Shown: positions 11,291 to 23,835 of the stretch, piece by piece | Numbering within the stretch: the stretch's first letter is position 1 | Layout: each line of letters begins with the position of its first letter | Notes under the pieces: generated by a model | Database searches by the model: none | Told to the model about the DNA's origin: nothing | What the model saw: only the letters and a program-made list of their open reading frames with translations | NCBI GenBank assembly: GCA_958496175.1 | Contig: OY292275.1 | Location: forward strand, 1,364,001-1,428,000 | Reading direction: 5' to 3' | Length of the DNA stretch: 64,000 nt | Origin: Sisyra terminalis | Taxonomy: Eukaryota > Arthropoda > Insecta > Neuroptera > Sisyridae | Translations under genes and position numbers: made by a program

Positions 11291-11763
11291 GAAAACCATC
11301 ACGAATATTTTTGTTTGAACTTGATGTTTGTGAATTCAAGGCGTGTCTGGCAAAAATTTCTAAAGAGACTTTTTTTGTAGGGAATTTAATTTTCTATAAA
11401 TATATGTAAAGATGATTTTTTTTACCTTCATAGTTTGACAGAATTGACGTAAAAATGAAAGCACAAATAAAATATCGAAATTAATGATAGACCTCTTCAT
11501 TTTAATATTATGGGCTCAAACCTTCCCGATATTTGTTTCTTATCACCTTGAACAATATTTTCGATATACTTTTCAAAAAAAAAAAATGGTGGATTTTTTT
11601 GGCCCAGTCCCAATGTATACTCTCCTCCATTCTTTGCATTTTCAATGTGTCCTTAAGTTTCCTTGCTGGTTTTTTTCAAGACCTCCATCTTATTCACCCC
11701 ATCACCCATTCACCTCCTGAATCATCACAAAGCAGTTACGGAGTGATCCAAATTACTTGATTA

Positions 11764-11804
11764 CCACTGAGGAAGATTGCTTGGCAATCGAAATACGTAT
11801 TTGG
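11764..11804 (+). ncRNA. Hammerhead-like motif, intact core, U at cleavage site
   Basis: CCA-CTGAGGA-A-perfect stem II-GAAA-ATACGTAT-T-TGG. The cleavage-site nucleotide is U rather than C, which is permitted by the NUH rule but is usually slower. Confidence 0.55.
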
Positions 11805-12040
11805 GCAATACGTCACAAATATTTCGGTTTGAATTTCTGTTTTAATTTATGTTTATGGTATGATTTTTATATATTATTATATTAAATTATACAACATAAA
11901 TTGGACCGCAATATATTCTAAATATTGTTTACATAGTGAAATTTTGTTAGTCAATCGATGTAGGATTCTCGATTTAGATTATTTTTTTTTCGTTATATCT
12001 TTAACCTTTGCTTCAAAATCGACATAAAATCGGCATACCA

Positions 12041-12385
12041 GAAACATAAATTTGAACAAAAGTTCAAACAAAAATATTCGTGACGTATTGCCCGGATACG
12101 TATTTCGATTGCCAAGCAATCTTCCTCAGAACTGCTTTGTGATGATTCACCACAAAGCAGTTACGGAGTGATCCAAACTACGGAGGAAGATTGCTTGGCA
12201 ATCGAAATACGTATCTGGGCAATGCGTCACGAATATTTTTGTTTGAACTTTTGTTCAAATTTATGTTTATGGTATGTATTATATTTAATTATACTACATA
12301 AATTGGGCCGCAATATATTCTATATATTGTATACACAGTATAACTGTTCAAAGTCAGCGGAAAAAAATCGTATTTTGATTATAAA
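12041..12385. mobile_element. Truncated element B copy with two partial hammerhead motifs
   Basis: An inverted pair of shortened B units. The minus-strand motif (about 12092-12128) keeps the CTGAGGA core, stem II and GAAA but lost the CCA strand of stem I. The plus-strand motif (12181-12218) lost the start of the core. The right end has the typical B terminus with GTATACACAG, then AAGTCAGCGG and a TATTTTGAT-like tail. Confidence 0.65.
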
Positions 12386-13540
12386 CAAAATTTCAGTTTT
12401 ATAGTAAAAAATCGATTTTTTTATATATTTGACCTCAAATATTTATCCACCTCGGTCAATAATAAAAGCCACTTAATTTAATGCGATCCCAATCATTTCT
12501 TTCACTTTTTCCGACAATAGAATTCGTTTCATTTATTCCTATATGGATCAGTCCTAGAAAATAATAGATCCATTATGAACGGCGACATGAAATCAGATAA
12601 TGGGAAAAAACAAATATGAAAATTAAGATTTAACAATGAAAAATTATTTTTATCTTTCACAGTCGTAAGGGATGCATCTCGTTTTTTATTAGGACGTATA
12701 GAAAAAAAAAAGTGGAAAAAAAAACCATAAAGGTTTTATCGATATCTGTTCTGTTATGAGATTATTCTCAGCTTGAAGTCCTCTCACATGAATGAAAAAT
12801 ATATAAATAAAGTTTAAGATGCACTTTGGGAGAAGACGAAGATGGGAGAATAAAATATTATGAATAATAGTTAGTTATGTTAGCGATGTCCAGAAAGGCT
12901 TTCGGTCTCTAATGTTCTAAATGAACGACGTTCACACAATGCACTCACGCAACGAAAAATAAACGAAAAGGATTTACTTTAGAAGAGGCGGCAAACGCCG
13001 CCGCCGCCCGACCGACCGACAGACAGACGGACCGGCCGACCGACCGACCGGATCAGACCACTTGGATAACACACCAATTTCTCATGGTGCAACTACCAAT
13101 AACGTTTTTTGTTCCCTTCTTTATTAACCGATACATTCAAAATATTATTGTAATTATCAATGACATGATTAAGTAATTGAATTTGATTTTTATTACGAGT
13201 TTACACTGCGGAACGAATTTCAAAATATACATGCGTTACATTACAATTTTTAATTTAATAGCTACGAATTCTCATCCACATTGTATTTCATCTACTCGAC
13301 TACTGAAACGAATCGAACTGAAATATTCAAATATTTACGTCAACCATTCAAAAACGCTTTTCACATTTTGCCTATCAAAGCTAATAAATACGAAATCCTT
13401 ACTAACATCTTGAAACTTTCTTGAAGAAAATCATGGAAAAAATCATTGAACCGAAAAATTATTGGTATGTGGTATATCTAAGTGATTTTCTATAATTACA
13501 TTAATTTAGTACTGTTTTTTTAGAATAAACCATAAATGAA
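12386..13540. other. Non-repeat DNA with a G+C-rich microsatellite
   Basis: Mostly AT-rich and non-coding. At about 12988-13052 a sharply G+C-rich block has GCCGCC triplets followed by GACC/GACA tetranucleotide repeats, bounded by ordinary AT-rich DNA. It could be a promoter-proximal or UTR island of an unseen transcript, but no flanking coding exon was found. Confidence 0.45.
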
Positions 13541-13880
13541 GTTCTTCAAAAAAAAAAAAAACAGCAAGGAAAATTAAGGACACATTGAAAATGCAAACAA
13601 TGGAGGAGAGTATACATGGGGCCAAAAAAATCAACCATTTTTTTTTGAAATGTATATCGAAAATATTGTTCAAGGAGCCAAGAAAAAAAAATCGGGAAGG
13701 TTTGAGCCCTTAATATTAAGAGGGTTATCATCTTTAATTTCGATTTTTTATTTGTGCTTTCATTTTTGCGTCAATGCTGTCAAACTATGAAAGTAAAAAA
13801 AATCATCTGCACATATTTTAATAGAAAATAAAATTCCCTACAAAAAAGGTTTCTTTGAACATTTTTGCCAGACACGCCGT
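13541..13880. repeat. Single arm of repeat D
   Basis: Matches the D arms at 10840-11190 and 11330-11700, including GACACATTGAAAATGCAAA and the GCCAGACACGCC end. It is one arm only, so a decayed or half copy. A further fragment of the same arm lies at about 14735-14805. Confidence 0.7.
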
Positions 13881-15142
13881 TTCCGAATAATCAAGCTTCA
13901 GACATTGATATAATTTGTGATAATCACAAAGGATCTATAATTATTTATTGGTTACAGAAAAAATTTGGTCAAAAGAAAAAAAAAATCTTAATTTCATTTG
14001 ATACATAATTTCTTACTTTAGTGATTTCCTCAAGTCAATTCAAAGAAATTGATGTCATCTTTGAAAGGTAAATATTTTTTTATCTTTTTTCTTTTTCCGT
14101 ATCCGATAAAAAGTGCAGAGATGTGGAGGTTCTTTCTTTTATGCAAGTTATTATTTCATTATGTTTAGTGTCTTTGAGGGATAGGGTTTTGCTTTAGTGA
14201 AGCATTAGGGGTTGATTTTATCGGTTTTCCTGAGAACTTATTGAATTTATTTGCAGTGAAGTCTATTTAAGATCATTCCTAAGTATTCGTTGTTCTTTTT
14301 ACTCTTCATCTGAATCATTGTCTAGATCATTGAATCTGGTCCCCTAAGAACAATTTTAGATTCTTTGCCAACTAATTAAGTTGGTGAAACTGAAAAAAAA
14401 GACTAAAAAGTTTTCGGTCCACTTTTCCGGAAAAAAATTTGAAACATTTACCGATTTTTTTTTATAATACAACAATGGTTTGCAGATAACAGGTGGATTG
14501 TACCAGAACATAAGAACTAACAAATGAGGATTTCAATTGATCTTTCTTTAATATCAGTCTTAGATATAAGGATTTTTTTTTTCGCTTTAAAAGCTTAAAA
14601 TTTTTACAACAGTATCCCATATACTAGAATAAAATATTTTTTATATTAGTTCTCTAAATCTACGTTTTCTTGTAATAAATTTATGTTAATTAAGTGCTAT
14701 TTTTTTCAGAATAAACCATAGAAGGCAAATACGGAGGTCTTGAAGAAAATTCAGCAAGGAAAATTAAGGACACATTGGAAATGCAAAGAAATGAGGAGTG
14801 TATACATGGAACGTAGAACTAAAAGAAGACTAAAAATTTATTGGATGAAGGACTGATAAAGATATAATCAACAGTTCAAAGCAAATAAACATAATCCGTT
14901 TAGAATCACTGATTTCTAGCGATAAAAGCAGGATGAAAAATAGTCGATTTATTCCTGTCAATTTCTTAAACAAATATGGTAGTTTTTAGTGTCCGATCGA
15001 AATTCGGTTCCGGTTTCGGCTGTCGTCAAGTCGAAACAACGACCGAAACTGAATTTGTGAGACAAAATGTTCAAAAAATATTATTTTTCACTAATTATTT
15101 CATTCTTCAATTATGAATTTAGCATTGGTATTTTGAACAATA
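13881..15142. other. Intergenic, no gene recognised
   Basis: AT-rich DNA with a D-repeat fragment at about 14735-14805. No coding signal was seen. Confidence 0.5.
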
Positions 15143-15300
15143 ATATCTTTAATATTGTGTATACAACACATAAAATATATTGCAGTCCAATGTATGTAGT
15201 ATAATTTAACATAATTATATACAAATATAATATAATAATATATAAAAATCATACCATAAACATAAATTTGAACAGAAGTTCAAACAAAAATATTCGTGGC

Positions 15301-15333
15301 GTATTTCGATTGCCAAGCAATCTTCCTCAGTGG
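15301..15333 (-). ncRNA. Deleted hammerhead-like motif (B4, minus)
   Basis: The core CTGAGGA, stem II and GAAA are intact, but the segment carrying the cleavage site and 3' strand of stem I is deleted. Predicted inactive. Confidence 0.45.
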
Positions 15334-15412
15334 TTTGGATCACTCCGTAACTGCTTTGAATCATCATGAACCATCACAAAGCAGTTACGGAGTGATCCAA
15401 ACTACTTGATGA

Positions 15413-15453
15413 CCACTGAGTAAGATTGCTTGGCAATCGAAATACGTATCTGG
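15413..15453 (+). ncRNA. Hammerhead-like motif, core mutated (B4, plus)
   Basis: CCA-CTGAGTA-A-perfect stem II-GAAA-ATACGTAT-C-TGG. Identical in layout to the best copy except U at core position 8, the same change as in B1. Confidence 0.55.
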
Positions 15454-15682
15454 GCAATACGTCACGAATATTTTTGTTTGAACTTCTGTTCAAATTTATG
15501 TTGGTGGTATGATTTTTATATATTATTATATTAAGTTTATATATTATTATATTAAATTTGTATATTACTATGTTAAATTATACTACATAAATTGGACTGC
15601 AATATATTCTATATATTGTATACACAGTATAACTGTTCAAAGTCAGCGGAAAAAATCTTATTTTGATTATATCTTTAATATT

Positions 15683-17354
15683 ATTTTTCTGTTAATATGG
15701 TTCTCTGTAAGAAAACTGATCAAAGTTTAGAAGAAATTATTTTTTTTTTAAGATATAAGAAAGAGTACTTTCTATTTAGTGTACCAAAACATATTAGGTA
15801 AAAAGAAATTTATTTATTTTATGTTATTCGTAACTAGTATTAAAAAAACTAGATGCATTTCTTTTAAATCAACCCCTTATTTCAGCATAAACAATTCATT
15901 TGAAATAAGTAATGATAATAATATCTTATGTTAATGATTAGCTCAAATGTTAGGGGCTAACTGATTAATGAATACCCATAGGATTTAAATATAAACAATG
16001 ACTAAATTATTATTAACTTTTTTTTCTACGAAAACATGACCTTCTATGGAAGTTTCGATTTCGATCGTACAAACTAGTTTCGGTCGGATACTAATAGTTT
16101 AACGCAAATTCGGATTTTTTTACTCAAAATTTTACCGTAAATCTTATCATCTCTTCTTAAAGATGTTATGGAAATATGCCAAAATGCTACCAGACCAGAA
16201 GAATGTTCCTTATTTAATGCTAAAGCAAATGTGAAAATTTTAAAGCAATTTACTAAGTTATTTAAAAGTTATTGCAATTTAAAAATACTATGATTTAAAA
16301 TGTAATTTTATGAAGATTCGGTAATCGTAAATTTTTAGTAGCAAAAAATGCTATCAGGTATCCTAAACGAACATGAAATGTGTAGTTTAAACCTTTCTTT
16401 TAGTTATAATTGTCTCAAAAACTTGAAGGGCTTATTTATGATTTAATCGAATTAAAAAAATCTACATTCATAATCTATGAGCATCGAATCAATATTTTGA
16501 TTTGTTAAATTGAAATTATTAAAGGATATTAAGTCCCAAAAGTCAATAAGATATTGTCTTTTTCTTATTTTGTTTAAAACTGTTGCTGAAATTTTCGATT
16601 TTACCGTAAACTATATACAGTTTTTTAAGTATCGACCTATTTATTCGCCTCATGATACGCTATACGATGTAATTATTTACGAATTATATTTTTGTATACT
16701 TTAGTTTCCGATTATATCTCCATAATATCCTTAAAAGAAAAGGGAATCTTCAGAGTTTTAAAATCGTACAAATTTCAACGTAGACACAAATTAGATAATG
16801 ATTGTACCCTATTACACTATCAATGCCATTTTTTGCACTAATTTACAAATCGTGTGGTTCTCTATTCATCGTTTCGGACAAGAAAAAAAATCTTACATAA
16901 TCTCATTATATTGTTCCTTTTTCTAAAATGATTCCAAGAAAAAGTTTCCAACAAAACACAGTCACAACATGACCACTTCTGAAAGCATCTTGATTTACGT
17001 TCACACACTTTCCCTCCCCCCCATCTCGCCCCTTTGTTGCGGTTCCTTCCCTAATTAAACAGTTTATTTGTCTACTTAATCATCTCAAGTGGACCAAACT
17101 TGATTCCCAGAATTATCTCTCTCATTTCTCGAGTAATGCGACATATTGTCTTCTTCTATTTTCTCACAGGAAGATTTAATTGTATATGGCCACAAAAATA
17201 AGAAAAAAATAATGCTGCAAGTAAAGATAAACGCCATTGATGAAAAACGCATCTTAACTGATTGAAAAGAAAGAAAAAAAAACAACGAGGGCCAAAGATA
17301 TGCAGATTGAAATTGTAGGGCCCCGGTTCGGTTTTAAACTGTGAATTTAAGTTA
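15683..17354. other. Intergenic, no gene recognised
   Basis: AT-rich and without a recognisable repeat family. A pyrimidine-rich tract with a C run lies at about 17010-17035. No convincing coding frame. Confidence 0.5.
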
Positions 17355-17475
17355 TGTATAATATAATAGGGTATTTCTTTGTGAGGGGTGGCGCCGCCGC
17401 TCGAGCCCTCCAGCGCTCCTCATCTTCATCTAACAAGATGTCTGCTAAAGACTCGAATCCTTGCTCGACCTTTTT
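17340..17475 (-). other. G+C-rich island with a coding-like minus-strand frame
   Basis: A sharp G+C-rich block (17388-17465) in AT-rich DNA. On the minus strand it is open for about 40 codons from a TGA near 17480 to a TAA near 17343. The frame includes the segment ESLADILLDEDEERWRARA, which is acidic then basic and does not look like random AT-rich translation. A possible acceptor (AAAAAAAAG) precedes it. No Met start and no family was recognised. It may be a terminal exon, a gene fragment or chance. Confidence 0.25.
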
Positions 17476-17779
17476 TTTCAAGTTTCAGTTTTAAGATCCA
17501 TTGGATCGATTTGAAAGAGATTCCACGAGATCCAAACTTTTAAATCAATCGACGCCTTCAACAACGAAAACATCAACAAGTGCCATTAAATTTAAATAGT
17601 CTCCACTTAATTGTTAATTATTATTAATGATTATTGCAACTTTTTTATGGCGTTGTAGAGACGTGGTGGTCTATACAAAAGGTGGGTGGTAAATTTAAAA
17701 TAATTATAAAAAAATTAATCAATTTTTTCTTTCCTTGCAGGAATTATTTCGAGTATTTAATCGATTCCAAAAATCAAAA

Positions 17780-19560
17780 GCTTTAAGACGTCAATGAAGT
17801 GAAATTCACCCTTCAAACAATTGGAAAATTCCAAATATGAATTTTTCTATATCGAAGTTATTTGGGGATATATAAGAATTGGCAGCACCGTTAAACCATC
17901 ATTCCTACACCAAATGTATGTCTAACAAAAAGGACAAAAAGGTACAAAGATATCTTAAGTTTAAGAACTACCTTAATGACATCTAGTCTCTATTTTTTAC
18001 TAAAATCCAACATGTACATAGAATATTTGATGAAAAATTGTTTTTTAGGGACTTTGCTGAAGATGGACACCCGTAATGGAGGCCAAAGAAACGGGAATAG
18101 GCTAATAACGCAGTACTTAGTCTTGGGAAATTAACTCCGAAGACGGAGAAACTTTTCAAGGATCAACGGCATAGAATTCGGAGGACAAAAAGAAAACCAT
18201 CGCATTAAAGGTCCCAGTAATATCCCTAGTATCATCAACAATGATTAAAGTTTATTTTAATGAATATTAGTCAAGATTGTAGAATCCGCAGCAAAGCAAA
18301 AATTACACACCAACCCATAGGGTTGTTAATCAAAAGAGAGTAGGTATTGACTATCACACGAGACACAAAGATAGCAAAAGTTTGGGAATCACTGCTGTTA
18401 ATGAAATCCAGCCTACATAGATCTTTATATTTTTTGACTATTATGCAGACACATGCAGGCTAACTATTCAAAGAAAAATTATAATTGGAAGGCTTTTGTG
18501 AACTTTTACTTGAAAAAAATCCACGTCTGAAACTATAAAATATCAATCAAATGTGGAAATCACCCTTAAAACAATTGGAAAATTAAAATATGAATTCTTC
18601 TATATCGAAGTTATTTGGGGATATTTGACTCGTTTATTTTGAAAGCGGTGTAAGTCCATTTCAAGGATAGTCGTCTATATGGTGATTCTTCTTCTTGTAA
18701 CTAGAACAAAGTATGTTCATTATTTAACTGCTAAGTTTTCAGAAATTACGTTGTTAACAAAAACGCCAATTATTCCCTCCTCCTTAGTATCTTATGTTCC
18801 TATAGTTAAAAATGATAACACTAAAGGGATTGTTTTTGAAATGGACTTAGCTCACTTTCAAAATAAACGATTTGCAGCTTCGTTAAACCATCCTTCCTAC
18901 ACCAAATGTATTTCTAACAAAAAGGTACGAAGATATCTTAAGTTTAAGAACTATCTTAATGACATATGTCCTCTATTTTTTCACTAAAATCAGACATATA
19001 CATAGAATATTTGACGAAAAATTGTTTTTTTAGGGATTTTGGTGAAGGTGGACACGCTTAATGAAGGCCAAAGAAACCAGAAAAAACTAGCAATGCAGTA
19101 CTTAAGTTTTGGGACACTAAGTCCGAAAACGGAGGAAATCTTCAAGAATCAATGGCATAGGATTCGGAGGACAAAGAGGAAACCACCGCAATAAAGGTTC
19201 CCGAGACATCCCTACTATTAACAACAATAATGAGGATTTATTTTAATGAATATTAGTCAAGATTGGAGGACCAGGAGTAAAGCAGACGTTATCCACCAAC
19301 CCGAAGGATTGTTAACCAAAAGAGAGTGGGTACTTACTGCTATAGGAGGAACAAATATATGAAAAGTTTGGGAATCACTGTTTCAATGAAATCCAGCCTA
19401 CATAGATCTCCATTTTTTTCACTAATATCAGACATATAAAGTATTCAAAGAAAAATAGCTATCGAAAGACTTATGCGAACTTTTACTTCAAAAAACCAAC
19501 GTCTGATTGATTTTTTGCCATCTATTGACGAAAACGTGCAATTAAACGATTAAACTATCA
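17780..19560. repeat. Repeat J, two direct units
   Basis: Two directly repeated units (about 17800-18550 and 18555-19500). Both contain GAAGTTATTTGGGGATAT, then CCTACACCAAATGTAT with CTAACAAAAAGG, then GGAGGCCAAAGAAAC-type sequence. The 102-codon frame at 18679-18987 lies inside the second unit and is interrupted in the first, so it looks like a decayed transposon reading frame. Fragments with TTTGGGAATCACTG recur at about 19965 and 20890. Confidence 0.65.
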
Positions 19561-22555
19561 ATGCAGAGCCTCAATCGGAAAACGCCTTCAAAATTATCGA
19601 CAAAAATAAACACTAACCTGATGCCCTGATTTGCCTATTTAATCGAAAATAAAAAACCACCTGTTATAAAAGCTACGTTTTTGTTTTGGTCGCTCTATTA
19701 ATTTCGAAGCATAAGTTATCAAAATGTTCACACCATACAAATTTCTGTCCAATTTATACTCTCAAAATGCAGTGGTGTTCAAAGTGTGATGGAATAGAAG
19801 AAGAACCACATTTTGACTACGTCTGGTTCACAGCAAATAGTTAAAACAGTAGTATCAAAAAAATTACAATCACTGTTAGTTCCATTAACGAAAAATTTAG
19901 TTTGGAAAATCCACTAAAATGATGGAAAAAAGGCACATCAAGTACAGAGATATCAAAAGTTTGGGAATCGCTGTTCTATTGAAACCTAGCCTATATAGAT
20001 CCCATTTTTTTTTTTTGAAAACTTGATTGAAAAAACTTGGAATTTTTTTTTTTAGTTATACTTCTTAAGATGCAACATGAAAGGGAAAAAATAAATGGTG
20101 TCCCGAGTGTTGGTTTGGACTGTTACGATCACTAAACAATACAAAGATCTGGAATGGAATAAAAAAAAATGTAACTTTACATATGCCCAATTGGGTAATT
20201 TCTGTTATATGTAAAATATTAACTAAGCCAACTACGCAAGATAATGTATGTGGTTTTTTAAAAACCAAAATTCATTTTCGATATTTGTAATTTTGCAAAT
20301 AAGTTTTCCATTTCCCAATAACTTTAACCATTTACTATTCGTTTAAATTTTAGCCAAATTTTAGAACTTAAATAAAATTAATTAATAAATCAATTAGTAA
20401 AAAGCAAATGTTGGGATGAAAGACGATAAAGAAATAGAACAAATATTGTATTTAAACACATACACGTGGGTAAGAACCAATAATAATAATCATTGACTGA
20501 AAATTGAACTAACTAAATGTTTTCATTTGTTTCAACTGTCATTTCAATTTCATTCAAGAGCTGATTGTGAATATTTCACGGGTAGCTACTAGTAGTTTAT
20601 AATTATAATGACACAAATTCAATTAAGTTATTAAGGACTTTAGTTATAAAACAAGAACGGTTGAAACTTATTCCCGACCCCCCTCCCCAAAAAAAAACTT
20701 TTATAGAAAAGTATAACTTTCTAAGTACACAAACGTTTTTTTTGTTTTTAGTGTGCAGTACTCAGTGTTACAGAGGGTATGAAGACAGGTGAAAATTTTT
20801 GGAATCATTGTTGAGTCTACCAATGAAAAAAAAAACCAGTTCGGAAAATTTAGTAAAATGGTCGTCTAAAGGTGCAAAGACATTAAAAGTTTGGGAATCA
20901 CTGTTCTATTGAAACCTAACCTACATAGATTTTGTCCTTACTAATTGAAAATCTATAGAGTATTTTACGAAAATTCTACAATTGATTTCATTAAATTGAA
21001 GAGTTTTCCGCTTATTTTGAAAATGGCTTAAGTCTACTTCAAGAATAGTACATGTACCAACTTTTTTTTACCAGTGAAACATAAATTTCACAATCAAAGA
21101 AAGTAGGTACTCCTTATGTGTCGAAAGAAACGAATATCATATCGATAATTTATAAAAAATTAATTCTACAAATATTTGCTCAATCTTAAAATGGACCTAG
21201 ACCACTTTCAAAATAAACGGCTCATTTATTGTTTTTCCATCTAAAGATATTTTTACTTAAAAAAAATTAATGGATTCAACGAATAAATAATAAATTTTCC
21301 AAAAAAAATAATTGAAAATTCATTGAAATAATGGACAGAAACCAATAAAGAAGCACCTGTCGCAAAAGCTTTACCCATCTGTTAACCTAAACTGCAACTA
21401 CAGATATTTGAGCAATCGAAATATGTAAGCCAAAGTAAAACTATTGAAAATTTCAGAAGCTTTGCTAAATTCGTTTTTGGTTTCAGGTGTACTTTCTTTA
21501 ACATATATATAAATATAACGGACCTATCGACGTGAGAAGAGAAAAGTTCTGTTCTATTGTAATTCATCTGCCTACGCTTTTCCTGTAAAATGTGTATTGG
21601 AGAATTGTGCGATTGCTTCTGTAATGCCCGTTAACCTTTAAGTCTTCTCGCATTGTTATTCGAAAATGTTATCAATTGAATCATCTCATCTGTAACGGTT
21701 GAGATATATTTTATACAAATAAGATATTTGTAAAACATTGCTGCCTTTCATCATCATCATCAACACAAACTGTCTTCGATCCAAGCGAAGAACGAGGACA
21801 ATTTACATCACGAGAGTTACGATCATCGAAGCATGCATTATTATGACACTCTAACGGAATTTTCCAGCAAAAAATCATAATTTATCGACAATTGATATTT
21901 TAAATTTATAATTAAGATTTGAAGAAAAAAACGCCTGTAGGTTCGCCTTGGATCGGAACAAGAGGGTAAAACAGAAAAAAAAAAACCGCCCCGACTGTTT
22001 TTCATCATCGATCGATAGTCTGCTACGATATAGGAAAACGATAATAGTCAAATAAATCCGGTCTCTCATTAAAAACGGACATTTACAATTCGGAGGGAAT
22101 ATCATAATATGTGAATGTATGGGTAGGGTGAGAGATGGCGGCGACCAATAGATCATTACAGATAATCACATATATATTGTGTTATGTTAATAAGGCCAGC
22201 GTATCGTCATTGTAAAGCCTATTCCGGCTGCGTCACAACAGGTAACCACCTTATATATATATATATATAAAATAATACCTGCACAACTAATGTAAAAGAC
22301 TCAACAAAATTTAACATCACTTGGTAGCCATTTAAATCATGTTTTTATAGGCGTGGAAAGGCACTAGGCATAGGCAGTGTGTCCTATACAACACACAAGG
22401 GCAACTTTCAATTCATGTGATCATTATATCTAATTGTAAAACATTGTCATAATTATTCCAGGATTATTATATGCTCGCTGATGTTTTCTTGCAAATTATT
22501 TCGCATCGCTTTTGATCTTTCCATCGTTTGTTTACGTACGCAATTCAGTTGCAAG
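19561..22555. other. Intergenic with scattered repeat J fragments
   Basis: No gene recognised. J-like fragments occur up to about 21000. The stretch 21740-22250 has more balanced composition and may be single-copy; a short AT run lies near 22252-22268. Confidence 0.45.
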
Positions 22556-22559
22556 TTGG

Positions 22560-22960
22560 AATTGACGATTAAAAAGGTGAAAATATTGCCCAATACAAAT
22601 ATTATTTAAGTAACAATAAAAAACTGACATAATCTTCCTTTTTTGTAGGGGAATTTTTTTTCTAAATCAAGACCAGAAAGCTCTAAGCTCTATCGAAAGA
22701 ATAAAAACTTTAACATGATGGATCCATCAAATTCTTCAAGGAAAAGGTTTAGTCGGATCAGGATGGCAAGATAAAGCAATAAGGGGTAGGCTATTGCATT
22801 GAAGAGATTAGTAGTGCGGCAAAAGTTTGGGGTTACATTCTTTTCGGTCGTTCGAAAACATTTGTTTCAATAAAATCGTGCTTTTGCCATTTATTGCAGT
22901 TATCTAAAACTTTCAAGGTAAATCAATTAGCGGTGGGCAATTGCATTGAGCTTTTTAAGC
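22560..22960. repeat. Repeat I, copy 1
   Basis: Shares with 23010-23835 and 26020-26400 the motif CGGATCAGGATGGCAAGATA followed by an AATAAGGGGTAGGCTATT block, in the same order and orientation. Non-coding. Confidence 0.7.
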
Positions 22961-23009
22961 TCAATGCAAATGCGCAGCGTGTGGTACAAACTTGGGCTTA
23001 CTAAAAATA

Positions 23010-23835
23010 TTGTCCAATACAAACATCATTTAAGTAAAAATAAAAAACTAATATAATCTCTTTTTTTAGGTGAAATTTTTTTCAAAATGTCTATATCAAC
23101 ACCCAAAAGCTCTAAGTGTTGAAGTTGCAAAACTAACTAAAAAAACGGGGGAAAACTTTAATATTATGGATCATTCCAATTCCCTACAGAAAGGGTTTAA
23201 CCGGATCAGGATGGCAAGATAAAGCAATAAGGGGTAGGCTATTGCATTGAAAAGATTAGAAAGCTCAAAATGTGACACAAGCTTTCCAAACCGGAAAATC
23301 CAGCGCGTGCACATTACGCCCGATTAATTTTAGAGTTTTACAAACGGGGGAAAATCAATAGAATTTCGATGCCCAATTTTAAAAGTAAAACCAAAAAAAA
23401 ACACGTTATTTGCCAATTGGTAAATTTAAAAGCTTCGATCACTTTCGATTTGTCTTGAAAGTTTGTGTGAAAAAACTTTCAAGGTAAATCAATTAGCGGT
23501 ACAAGCTTGAAGTTACATTTTTTTTTCGATCATTCGATAAACGTAATTCAATAAAATCGTGGAAGTGCGCCATTTTTTGAGGGTGTCGAGGAAAATTTTT
23601 GAGGAAACCCTCGATTTACACGGCATACAATTTGCCCGGTCGACGACTGAAACATTGACACCGCATTGGTACATTTCCGGGGAGCCAATATGACGTGTAA
23701 ATCGAGGGTTGTCCATATCAAAAAGTGTTGAAGAAAGAAAAAGAGTTTTTTAGGAAAATTTTTCTAGGATGTATTAGAAAAAATTTGCTTAAACTCAACC
23801 TAATTGTGAATATTTTATGACGAAAATCTTATCTT
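23010..23835. repeat. Repeat I, copy 2, including a 551-bp segment duplicated at 49000
   Basis: The segment 23283-23833 is almost identical to 49000-49551. It contains a 15-bp inverted repeat CCCTCGATTTACACG (starting near 23608) with its complement ending near 23709, closing a roughly 70-nt G+C-richer loop. A 67-codon minus-strand frame spans the hairpin but loses its ATG in the other copy. Confidence 0.75.

Larger units (their letters stand above)
10510..12040. mobile_element. Composite palindrome of elements B and D (about 1.5 kb)
   Basis: The outer ends (about 10515-10640 and 11920-12035) are inverted repeats, including ATCGATGTAGGATTCTCGAT and its complement. Inside lie B-type arms with CTGTGTATAC ends, then D-type arms (about 10800-11190 and 11330-11720), and a small B-derived segment in the middle. 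Hammerhead-like motifs occur at 10721-10761 (minus), 11250-11290 (plus) and 11764-11804 (plus). The frames at 10755-11040 and 11484-11760 are the same inverted-repeat sequence read from each arm, not genes. Confidence 0.75.
15157..15668 (+). mobile_element. Element B4: hammerhead-bearing insertion with 14-bp target duplication
   Basis: A 512-bp element flanked by an exact 14-bp direct repeat ATATCTTTAATATT (15143-15156 and 15669-15682). It starts GTGTATAC and ends ...CTTATTTTGATT, matching the ends of B1 in the opposite orientation. It is a head-to-head pair of units. The minus motif at 15301-15333 has lost its cleavage-site segment; the plus motif at 15413-15453 is complete but has U at core position 8. 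Confidence 0.75.

Noticed and set aside
10755..11760. Similar 77-78 codon frames on opposite strands (10755-11040 minus, 11484-11760 plus)
   Set aside because: They are the two inverted arms of repeat D read in each direction, in overlapping alternative frames. Arm identity explains the similarity, and no protein family was recognised.
17440..17480. ACTCGAATCC followed by a T run as a tRNA or SINE B box and terminator
   Set aside because: No matching A box, no acceptor-stem pairing and no cloverleaf could be drawn.
18679..18987. 102-codon frame as a gene
   Set aside because: It lies inside a direct repeat whose other copy is interrupted, so it is best seen as a decayed repeat-encoded frame.
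21740..21845. Serine-rich plus-strand frame over a CATCATCAT run
   Set aside because: A short frame without a start or clear splice sites; the low-complexity run explains it.
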